Positions 22,356-34,300 of a DNA stretch of 64,000 bases are shown piece by piece. The DNA comes from Cliona cf. orientalis (Eukaryota > Porifera > Demospongiae > Clionaida > Clionaidae), in contig OZ005690.1 of the NCBI GenBank assembly GCA_963930775.1, positions 4,944,225 through 5,008,224 on the forward strand, in the 5' to 3' direction. Positions within the stretch are counted from its first letter, which is position 1, and every line of letters begins with the position of its first letter. A program made the translations under genes and the position numbers. The notes below the pieces were generated by a model. That model was not told the DNA's origin. It saw nothing but the letters and a program-made list of their open reading frames with translations, and did not search any database.

Positions 22356-25300
22356 GTGAGTTTCTTACATGCCAGTGGAATGGATGCATACACAGCTACA
22401 GCTAGTTGGTAACTACTATGTATCCTGATGCCAAGGCTGATGTATAAGCTTAGTTTGATGTGAACAACTCTTATATGTACTTGATTATACTAGACTAGAC
22501 TAGACTAGACTAGGAAGTAATCTGGGCTTGCACTTTATATGCATCATCGGATAGCTATGTAGCTAGTTACAAAAATTTGGCAAGGTCTTGCCGCAGTGGC
22601 TGTCACGGTTGTGACTTATATATTATACATTCACATACTAAGCCAGGCCCAGCGCAACCAGTACCGTGATGGCTGGTACAGTTATGGCCGTACCACCTTT
22701 TTGTGCCAATCATACAAGGAGCTAGCTACCTTATTCAACCGACAACTTGAACTCAGTCCATGCACTGCTTGCTAGTAATGGTTTTTCTATTAAACGCACA
22801 CCTTTGGCCTGTTGGCTCCACCTCCAAGGGGTGGTCACTATACTATACGTACTGTACTGACAACCGTGACGGGATCAAAATTTGATCGGACCTATTTTGG
22901 GCCTTGATTGCTTGTTATTCACTAAAAATATAGCTACTTTATGGCTTGACCGATGCCAGAAAATGCCGTTGATTTCTTGATCAATATATACTGAGGTGAA
23001 TGCCCACTTTTTATAGTATACGGGGGTATGTGAGCAGAATCAAAATGCCTAGGCGCGGGTGTCAGCATAGTAGTTATAGCTATATTAGTGACCACCCCTA
23101 GCTTGATCCCCATTTGGTAAGGTATGGTCACTGCGTTAAGCCTCAGTAGAGCTGGTGCAGGTACAATTAAATTTCATCTTAGGAGCAGTCTGAATTTTGG
23201 AAGTGCTAAATCGCCGGTAGCTGCTGTGATAACTTAAGGTCACCTACAGGTGGAAGCACCATGCTCCCCACCCCCCCCCCCCCCCGCATATGGCCACACC
23301 CACATTGAATTTGGTTGCTCCGGGCCTGTAAGTTCTACAGACATAAATCTGATTGATTTATAATAATTATTACAGATGTGCAGGGTATCACTATCGGTGA
23401 TGCTCGGCTCAGTGCTCTTGCAATTGATAGTGATGACATCATTTTGCGTGGTGATCAGGGAGTAGGGGCCGTGGAAGTGTTCGTGGATCAGTACAATGCC
23501 TGGCTTCCAGTATGCTACACCACTTCTTGGGGCAACAGTGCCGAATCCAAAGTCATCTGTAGGCAACTGGGATTTAATACAACACATGATCCAGGTATCA
23601 CGGTCTTGCTTGTAGTGTAGTAGCTATTCCAAATCCTCAAATTTTTTTGCTTGATTGTGCAAACTAGTGTTAATCCTGATTCTTATGGTTGAGGTGTCAA
23701 TAAGCTTCCTCCCAATGAAGCCTATTCAGTATTATATTATTTTGTTGCAAGTAGCTGTATACGCCTTGCATGAATTACTTCGTACATACAGCTACTAATT
23801 TCTTACTGCTTGGAACCAATGATTATAAGGTGCCCTCCTATAGCCACAGATAGAGCTCTGCAGCTGTCCAACAATCTTTCATTGGATTTCAATCTTGAGT
23901 GTTCTGGATCTGAGTCTGAGCTGGCAGAGTGTTCGTACCAGTTTCTCTATGAGCACACATCCTGTTACCCTATCCTGGTCTCCTGCACTTCCTGTGAGCT
24001 ATCAGAATAATACTTGGTTACATTCTGCATTGATATACTAACGTTTTAACCTTCTAAATTACTTGCAGGTAGAGAAGGTAGTATACGGCTCTATAATACT
24101 ACACCTCAAGGAGAGGGAATTGTTGAGAACTGTAGAGGTGGATTCTGGCGGGCTGTTTGTGATATGAATTGGAACTACCTTAATAGTTTCGTTGTGTGTC
24201 GGCAATTGGGATTACCAGCTACAGGTATTATAAACTTCACCTTATACTATTATATACAATGTTTCCGAGCGACAATTGTCCTATTATATAGTCCGTGTCA
24301 TTATAATTATAATATTATACATGTGGGCATGGATACGCGTCTTGGATGCGTCCAGTTGCTATGAAAGCAAGGTGCGGGCGGAGAGAATGTCCGCACTACA
24401 AGGCTCAGGACTGTAGGGCCGTATGCACAAAGTAGAGTTGGGCCATAGATATACAGCTAGAGATGCATTATCGAATGATGGGCGTGAAAGCACCGTGCAT
24501 TTCAAGAGGCCTGCTAAGTGGGTGCTTGCGCTAGCCACCGAGTCTCAAGCAAAGCGAGAGGCGAGGTCTGTTCTTTATCATACCTGTCAGTAGTCTGGTA
24601 GTAACGTTCAAGCAGAACGAGAAAGTCGCCATTGCATACATACACTTAGTTGCTATGAGGGGTGTGGCCTCTGCAACCGCTTCCATCTGCGCATGCACAC
24701 TGTTCTAATGGGCAATCTTGCCCAGGCAGGATACTGTTTGTGTATGAACTACCTGTATATCTCTATGTTTTGTGAACATGTACTGTTAATAGATGATCAT
24801 GCATACATACTAACCACATTATCCCATGATTGTGATATTAAACATGCTTATTATATCTTTTACACATATGCATGTATGTGCAGGTGCTGATATTCTACTA
24901 CCACATTCATTCAGTGTGTACCACCCATTTCCTCTTGGTGTTTATTTTAACTGCATTGGAAATGAGTCTTCGCTGACTGATTGTCGTGCTGCAGGATCAT
25001 TGTTGTGCACCTTTAACAACACTGCTGGAGTTCAGTGTGCAGGAGAAACGGTTACAGGTACAGTAAACATTGAACCACCATTACAGATTAACAATAACCT
25101 AATTAGGAGTTGTCCATGCATGATGTTAATATTATACCCAGGGCTCTCCCCATGAAGAAAATTAAAGCATAGTGAGTGCATGTTGATTGGGTGGAGTTTG
25201 TGACCAATTCAGTCACTTTGGGATATTGAATGCAGGGATCAAGGTAACGCTATGAGAGCCTAGGAAGCACATGTACTAATGATATCACATAGCAGCATTC

Positions 25301-28300
25301 TCATTTTATGTTTCTAGGATGCGCTGATGGTGATATTCGCCTTATTGGTGGACGTCAGTCTGAGAATTTCAACGAGGGAAGAGTGGAGATCTGCAGCAAT
25401 GGAGTATGGGGAACAATCTATGATGACGGGAGCTGGGATAGTCGTGATGCTATTGTTATCTGTAGACAACTTGGATACAATGGTAATCTGACCATAATGT
25501 GGGACCTACAATTTTGTTCCTTAGCTCAGAGGCTAGTGGTTGACCACACCCCTCCTACATACACCTACATGCACAATCATGGCAAGCTATGATAAAGCAC
25601 AACTTTGGATGATAAAAATGACTGTATTGATTAGAGGTCTGTTGACTGACAGCTCCTAGGCAAGAGTTGGAGATGTATTTAGGCTTTACGTACTGTAGCT
25701 ACTTTGGTTGCTGAAACTAACAGATTATAAGAGGGGGTGTGGCTAACTGGCCGTTATGTGAGGTTGTTCCTTATTGCGCAGGCTCGAATGGGACTTAAGT
25801 AAGTACAGTCCATTATACGGTTATACGGAATAGTGGGGTGTCTGCTGTTGAGGGGATTTGAAGTCTAAGGAAATATAATCCATTAGCTAGCTATATCGCA
25901 GGTGTCCGTTAAGCAGGGTTCCACTGTATAAATAAGTATTCTTTATTTCCTGATAGTGGCCATACCGTATCATGGTGGATTACTTGGAAGTGGATCAGGA
26001 CCAATTCTCTATACTTTTCTTGACTGCATTGGGAAAGAGACTTTGCTGTCACAATGTAGAACTTTTCGATCTCTCACCCTTGGAATTGCACATTTTAGTG
26101 ATGCTGGAGTTAGGTGTTTGAATGAAAGTAAGTCTGTCCTTATGAGTAAATATAAATCATAGAGTCGGTAGACTCTGTAAGTAGGGATGGCACAGATACT
26201 CCATAATATGAAGGGCCGAGAGCCATAGTGGGCTAACCCCAAATTAAATGTGGGGAATTGTCTAAAAAGCCCAAAAATGGACAAAAAACCATACATTGTA
26301 CTCTACCAAGTTGCTGAAATTTTCAGAAATATGAATTTTCTGCAGCTCATGTAAACATATTTTCAAGAGTCGGGGGGCTAATTCAACATTTGTGGGTTAG
26401 CCCACTATGGCTCTCAGCCCTTCATATTATGTAATACATTGCAAAAATCCAAATATCTCAAAACAGGTAACTTTATGAAATTTCAAAATGTCAAAATCAG
26501 AATCTACAGCAAATTAGCTATCTATCTTCTCTCTATAATAATTTATGCATCAAAGCAATGGATACATGAATAGCTATACAGCTAATACGGGCATGTACCC
26601 AGTCTATTACAAAGACCATGCAAGATCATCCATCAATTCAATTGTATATGCCAATAGCCATTTGTCAATCTTTCTTTCTTTCTTTGTCATTTCCAGGGCT
26701 AACTCAAGACTCTCTGGACCTCACACATTAGTTCTCATATAAATCCACTCTATTTTGTAGCGCGCAGTGCAGTGACACGCTAGTTTTGCGTTATCTCTCC
26801 AGTCACACAATGGTGGGTGTGTACGCGCATTAAGGATAGGGTGTGTCCGATACGCCATTTTTGTCATATAATGTGCATGCTCATAATGCGTTGCCATGGT
26901 GAAGTCGTGACTGTAGTCAGGGGCACGCGCCACAGCAGCTAGCATGCAAGCCAGCTAGCTAGCGCCTCGAACCAATCTAGCTTAGCCTAGCCAGGCTCTC
27001 CCGCACGAGCTAAGCCAGTGCGAGCGCGATAAAGCGAACCTAGCTAGAGGCTAGCGCGTGCAGCACTCAGAGTACTGCGCTGGGATATGGAGACTCGAGG
27101 CCTCAACGTAAGGGCGCGGTACGGCCTTTAGCAGTCAGCATAACAGCCAGCTCAGTATAGTGACAAAGATAGTCGATAAATCAATAATAGCTATACTAGT
27201 ACTAGAGTATCATCGCTATTTGGCCGCCTAAAAACAGCTAAGGCGAGTTAACGAAGGGCGTGGCTACTACTTTTACGCGCACGCGCGAACTTTGGCACCT
27301 CCCATCTATATCTATATTTACTATAGTTGCACTCATGCAATAAAAGAGAACAGAAACATGTGTAAAAATAATTGAATAAAATTGAAGGAGGAAGTAGGGA
27401 TGACAATGCCAAAAAGTACATAAACAAGATTTTTAGGGATAAGAGATAATCACAAACACTATACATCCCTACGCTTGCTTTTTAAGTAGCATGATAGTAT
27501 AAAAATTACTGATAGGGAGAACATGAATTTCTCCCACATGCAAGTCAAAAACACTCCAAGGATAGCATGCCTTGAATAAATTGACATCAATAGGTCTGTA
27601 ATTATAATTAAAAAAAGCAAGCGTAGGGATGTATAGTCGTTTTGATTATCTCTTAATATAATATCCCTAAAAATCTTGTTTGTGTACTTTTTGGCATTGT
27701 CATCCATACTTCCTCCTTCAATTTTATTCGATTATTTTTACAGTTCTATTATTATGGCCTTAAACTTAGCATATAAGGCGTAGTAGGAAGATGATTTGGT
27801 ATAGCTACCTATGTGTGCACTAAATCGATAACAAAAACTTTTCAGAGCAAAGTGAATTTGTGTGTGTTCCACTCAAAAATTTCATGGGTGCACCAGCACC
27901 TGGTGCACCCATGCTTCCTATGCCAGTGGTTAGGGGGCTAATATAATATGGAGAGGGGCATGACAAGTTTAAAGAGGTGCATGTGTATTGTATGGAGTTT
28001 TCCACTTGGACCTTGACCTTTGTGGTTGAAATAAGCAGGTGTCTCCCACATATACTGCCACTATACCAAATAATATTATTATTACCCCACGCGCATGCGC
28101 AAGGGATAAAACAATCGGTTTGTACGTCTGTTGTTGTCGTCGTCGGCATGAAAATCGCCACATCTCGAGTTCTATGCATCTGTGCATGCTATAAGCACAA
28201 CCAATCGGTAGATATCGGTGAGAAAATTGTTTGTACGCGCTTCTAATTTCTCAAAAAGGCTTACTAATGCTACAAATCGTGCGTTTTCTGTTCAGCATGC

Positions 28301-31300
28301 CTGTGGCTTATCGACCACACCCACTCTTTAACCATAATAGTATGCGGATGCGACTACGCATGCTCAAGCACTGTGTTGGAAAGGGTCGTCATGTCATGAA
28401 ACCGCTACATGTGTGCCTCATAGTGTTGCAATACTACACTATAGTGGCTACAGGGCGCGCAGGGTATGTGCTCTACAGTATGGAGCTCTAGTTGTAGCAA
28501 CATTATTTCCGTAGTTAATAATATCCTATGCTAATTTTCAGGTTACTCTATCTGCTCTGATGGTGATATGCGTCTAGTGAATGGTACAACAATGTTTGAA
28601 GGTCGAGTGGAGCTCTGCTATCGTGGAATGTGGAGCTTGGTGTGTGACAATACATGGGACAGTAATGATGCAGCTACTGTGTGTCGACTATTAGGATTCC
28701 AACAAGATGGTATGATCATCTTTATACTCTGAAGTTACGGATATTATCATAGTATCCTGGGTAAAGGGCTTGTCCAACGTCCTTGTGGAAAAATTAACGT
28801 CATTATGACGTTAGGGGGAGGGGATCTTGGTCCATGACGTTTTACAATTGCATAGTCAGCAGACTTAAGCTTTAGTTGTGATTATGCATTCAGGCTTGTG
28901 GTTGAACAAGTCTAGACACACCTCCAGCAGTGTCTCAAGTTAGTAACAGCTGTGTCAAGCACTACTTCGCTAAAGTATACACATAGCTACAGGCAAGCAA
29001 GAAACTGTTAAAGAAGCACAGGTATGCAATGAATCCATGAAGACATTGCTAGCACTGTAAAATACAAGTGAATACCGAATGTGTAGGCTAAATTAAATGG
29101 AGCAGAATCAGAATTTTAGTACTGAATCGATGCTGAAATTAAATGCTGTGACATAAGAGGGGGGGGAGGGGGGGGATAAAATGTTAACATCATAATGGTG
29201 TTAATTTTTCCACAGGGACTTTGGACAAGGCCCCTAAGTGTCCATGGGCGCTTAAACATAATGCGCAATTTTGGGCTGTGTGGGCGATTACCCGGGATTA
29301 AAATTCCATATTGGTATAGAAGCTGCTACAGTGGCCCTTGAAATGCAGTACATGGATGCTTACCAGGGACAGTAGAGTTCATGTATTATTAAATTTTTCA
29401 TGCTTTCAAGAGTCACCTATTAGAGGGCTCTCTCTAATCATAGCTTGGCCAAAGTTATGATACTAGGCATTAAAATATTGCAGTGGGTAGTGTGTACTCT
29501 TTCAATTCCTATCAATCGTTCTTCGACTTTACTAGATAATAATATTATACTTAGCATGCAGAGATAGTGCACATGGGCATTCTGAGTTGGGGGGTGGGGG
29601 GTGGGGGGGGGGTGGGATCTCATACCATACTATTGCATATTCATGGTTATACTATATACAACAAAAAATATTTTTCAGAGCGATAATTTTCTTATATAGT
29701 CCGTGTCATTACATGAGGGCATGGATACGTGTCTTGGATGTGCCCGGTTGCTATAAACGTGCGGCGTGGGCGGAGAGAAAGTCCGCACTACAAGGCTCAG
29801 GATTGGTCAGAACTGTAGGGCTATGTGCACAAAGAAGAGTGCCTCGGGCCATAGCTACAGCTAGAAATGTATTATGGAACGATATGCAATCAGCGCGAAA
29901 GTACCGCACGTTTCGAGAGGCCTGCTAAGCAGGCCCTGGCGCTAGCCACCGAGCTTCGAGTGAAGTGGGAGGCAATGTCTGTTCTTTGTCATACCTATCA
30001 GTAGTCCAATAGCAACGTTCGAGCAGAGCGAGAACGTCACCATTGCACACTTAGTTGGAGCCAGAGCATACTATGAGGGGTGTGGCCTCTGCAACCGCTT
30101 TGATCTGCGCATGCGCATGGTACTAATGCCCAGGCAAAGATAGTGATTGTGCATGACCTACGTCTCTATGTTTTGTGAGCATATACTGTTCATAGATGAT
30201 CATGCATGCTAGCCACATTATCCCATGATTGTGACATTATTTTAACATACTTGTTTTTAAGGAGAATAATATTTTATGGTATAAAGTAGTGGGTATAATA
30301 TATAGAGCTGTTTTGTGTGGTTTGTGGTTTCTAGTACTGAAAATAAAAGATGATCGTTACAATTATACACATTTTTGCAGGTGCAGTGGCAGTTATTAGT
30401 TCTTATTTTGGCAGTGGAGAGGGACCGTACATTTTGAGTGGCACTCATTGCAGTAAAAATGTTAGATATTTAACATCCTGTGGTCGATCTGGTGTTCATG
30501 ATTACACTGCTGAATGCTCACCTGGACACGATGCTGGAGTTATATGCAAGGGTATGAACAACACTTGACTAGCAACATAATCTTATTTTTGTGTAGTTAG
30601 CTAAAATAATATTGAGAGAATTAAAGGAAGATTACTCTTGCTACTCCTCATCAATGGATTGATTGGCTACCCCGCTAGAAATTGCCTTTACCTATAGTAT
30701 GGAGTTACTCCTTTGGATTTGTACTTCAGTGGCGGATCCAGGGGTGGTGCCCAGGGTGCCTGGGCACCACCCTAAGCTGCTGACCTTGGCATCTTCATTC
30801 TGTAGTATTTAATAGTGATATTGACACTGGGCTCTCTGTCTATAGAATGGAGAATACTCTTGACAGAACTAAGAAAACCACTGATATTATATGGCTCACC
30901 TTAGCATGCTTTAGCAGGAAATTCGTTAAGGTACCATTAAATTGCGTGGGCGTGAGGTGGGGGATATGACACCTAAACCACATCAAAGTCATTAGTGAGG
31001 TGCATGCTTTGTAACCACGCCCTTTTAATTGCACAGGTCTCAAGGGTGTGGCTGCTAGAGCCGGAAGTGTTCATTTAATATCCTCCATGGACCGGAAGCC
31101 GAGCCGAAAGGGAGGGGCCAGGCCACGCCCAAAACAGCCCCACCCTGTTCCCCAAGGACCACCATTCTCAATCAAGTGCCTACTAACCACCGGATGTCCA
31201 CCGGAAGCCCACAATCAATCCCAATTAAAACACACAGCTTCCTCAAGGCCAAAACACACACAAACACTTGGAGGCCGTTCTGCCACACCGCCCACGCAAG

Positions 31301-34300
31301 AGCTCACCTCATTTCCTGTGTGGGCGGGGCAACAACACGTCATCGCAACCACATCCGCTTCAAACCATCGTCAGCTTCCGTCCAGCCGTACAGGCCCCTC
31401 GATCGCACCGCCGTACAGTGCCTCATTAACAGACATGGCCTCACCTTTGACCTCCTGCCACGCCCCCAAAGCCTCCTCGCGGGGTTCAAAGGTCACCACC
31501 GCTTCCGGGACACGCCCACCTATCGCCGAGGCCAAGTCCCAGGCGCCGATGTCCAAGCACTGGCCCGTGAAGCCACGCCCAATCGGAAGCAATAAAACCT
31601 GCATTAACGCACACGCACACACTCCACACAGTGCCAGGAACACGCCCACATGCTTAATTAGGCCTATTTAGCTTTTTTTTTTTTTTTTTTTTGTCGTTGC
31701 GGTTAATAGTTAAGCAAGAATGCTTTGATCTTGCTTTGATGTGGGCAATTACCGGCCTTTTCTTCAGGGGCCACTTCCGGTCGCTAATTACACGCGCATA
31801 ATCATCCCTGGCCGATTCTGGACACGCCCACCTTCGACCAAAAGCACTCGTATGGCCTCTTCGGCCACGCCCCTTCACGATTCGCTAATTGAATTAGCCA
31901 TTCCTGACGCTCACGCCCACGCAATTAAATGGTACCTACTCAAAAATGATCGAAATGGGTGTGGTTTTACCTCAAAGTGGGCGGGGCTTCCAAAATTTCG
32001 CGCACGACCACACCACTGGAACCCACCCTACAAACCCTGGATTCGCCACTGTACTTCTTTTCTTCTGTTTCTTTATACTCTCTTGAACTTTGCTATTAAC
32101 TGTATATGTTTGCACCCTCTTGAAAGCAAAGTCCTGAATAGTGACATGAGCATGTGATATTAAATTTGTAGTATTGTTTTATGTCGTTAAATTTTTGCAA
32201 GTCTGTGCAAGAGTAATCTTCCTTTAATTCTCTCAATATTATTATAGCTATTCTAATAAGTAAAATGTCGCATTATAGGCACCAATCATTACGTTCAGTA
32301 TATTTTTTAGCTTGCAGCCATGGTGAAGTGCGCTCCATAGCAAACAAGCCTGTTGAAGTATGTGTTGATGGAATTTGGGCAGAACTCTGTAGTAATGCTA
32401 TCAATGTCTCTGCTGTGGCCAAGGTATTATGCAAACAACTAACTGGAGATGAAAAATCTTGTAAGTTAATTCTTCACTCCTGAAATTTGATGAAGAAACT
32501 AAGTCAGAGATGTGTATGATTAATATACAATAATGCTATAATAGGAGATGGTGCTCCATTGCTAGAGAGCCCTGTGTGATTCCCCTACTAATTTATTGCG
32601 GGAATAGTTAATATTAGGATATTAAGCATTACAAACAAATCTGATCCCCAGGCTCCATTCTGTGTAATTTCAGTATCAATAATTGGCCTTCTTAAGGGTG
32701 TCATAGATATGCAGGATCCACTTAGCTAAATATCATGGTCATGATTAATTTTCGTTTATGCAGTTCACACTGAGAGCTGCTCAACTCCACTAAGACACAT
32801 TTACATGAAGGCTGCAGCTTTTCTCCACAATGTGTCTTGTGACAAACAATCAAGAAGTGTGGTAAATGATTGCTCCTTCAACGTTTTGAGCCGATCAGCT
32901 TCAGAGCAGTATTCAGTTTTGGATGTTGTGTGCTTTCCTCACTCCAATTGTACCGAAGGCGCTGTTCGTCTTGCTGATGGTGAGAGTTCACTTGATGGGA
33001 GAGTTGAAGTGTGTGTCAATGGATTTTGGGGAGCACTTCCTCCACCAGAAATTGATTCTATTAGTGGATATCCTTCAACTGAATTAGAAAAGGCAGAAAG
33101 AATATGCAGGCAATTTGGATTTCCATGGGAATGTGAGTTACATGTGTATAATAATAGTGCAAAACCCTCAGCCTAGAGTATTATGTGTTCAATGTTATTG
33201 TTGCTAGATCATGTATCATAAAATTGAAATTTTAATGAGTTAATTGAAGTTACTGCTAGAACATTGAAAGTTGCCTAATCCAGGATGGACATTAATTTTA
33301 ATAGTGCAAATCATATTGGCATTGAGTAGGCCTTATTTTTGAATACACACAGAGTTCTCTTAATCTCTACCATAGGACACTGCTTGACTGGAGGCATGAT
33401 TACTCAACGCTTTCAATGGACACTTATTATCTCACCAGTAGCAATTTACTTTTCTGTGGTTATGAGGTAATTATAGTGTAATTATGATAAAACCTATAGT
33501 GTAATCTATGAGGTAATTATGAGAAAATTCAGGGCCTCGCTGGAGCCTTTCTGAGACTTGAAAATCAGTAAATATGTAGAGTATCTTACGCGTGTATCCA
33601 GCGAATAGATTACAAGCTGAGCGCTACTTTCTCTGAGAAGTACTGTTGGTTGAACTTCACGTGTTTTCTTGGCTTACGTAATGCCATGGATAAATAAAGC
33701 TAGCCTTGCGCTATATATAGCATGCATCACTGCCACAAGGGGCTGGCCCGCGCGCGACTGCAGCAGCGTGACCAACCTGAACTTCGGAAGGAATACTGTG
33801 TTGTCGAGTTCGTCTCTGTGATTGAAGCATCGAAACTTGTCGCTATCAAGGTTGAGAGTCGATCTTAGATGCCATCTCCATGATTTCTGGGGCCAGCATC
33901 GATCGATGTGTACGCATTCTATTGACGACCTTTTACCATATGCACCATTACACTATGCAGCTACTGGGGAGATGGTCAAGGGTTCATACACAAAAACAAA
34001 GTATGACCGTACATAATATTATGGTAGCTACAAATTACATAACTCACAGAAATTATTCAATCGAGTAGCAGACACCCAATGGAGTAGTTAGCTACATTTT
34101 CACATATAATAATATACCAAAATTTATAGCTAGCAGCCAAGTGAAATCAGCTAGCAGTGCCACAGTAGCACTAGCTATAGCGTGCACATAGTGCAGTGCA
34201 GAGTGCAGACCAGACCCCACCTCCAGTATACATTTAATATGCGCATATGCATATATACCATATATAGCCTCTGCTCACATGTGATAGCATGACTTTTATG

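Larger units (their letters stand above)
25318..30551 (+). other. Gene B SRCR 3-4 (exons 6-9)
   Basis: SRCR3: 25318-25482 ([29 protein letters not shown] motif, ICRQLGYN) plus 25957-26127 ([14 protein letters not shown] with Y/H change, DAGVRCL). SRCR4: 28542-28709 ([18 protein letters not shown]) plus 30381-30551 ([24 protein letters not shown]). All four exons are phase 1-1. The introns carry several repeats absent from the same introns of A or C. Confidence 0.82.

Noticed and set aside
31048..31671. 207-residue plus-strand ORF in gene B intron 9
   Set aside because: Pro/His/Arg-rich, no domain, open in more than one frame because the region is GC-rich, and wholly inside a TIR-bounded element.
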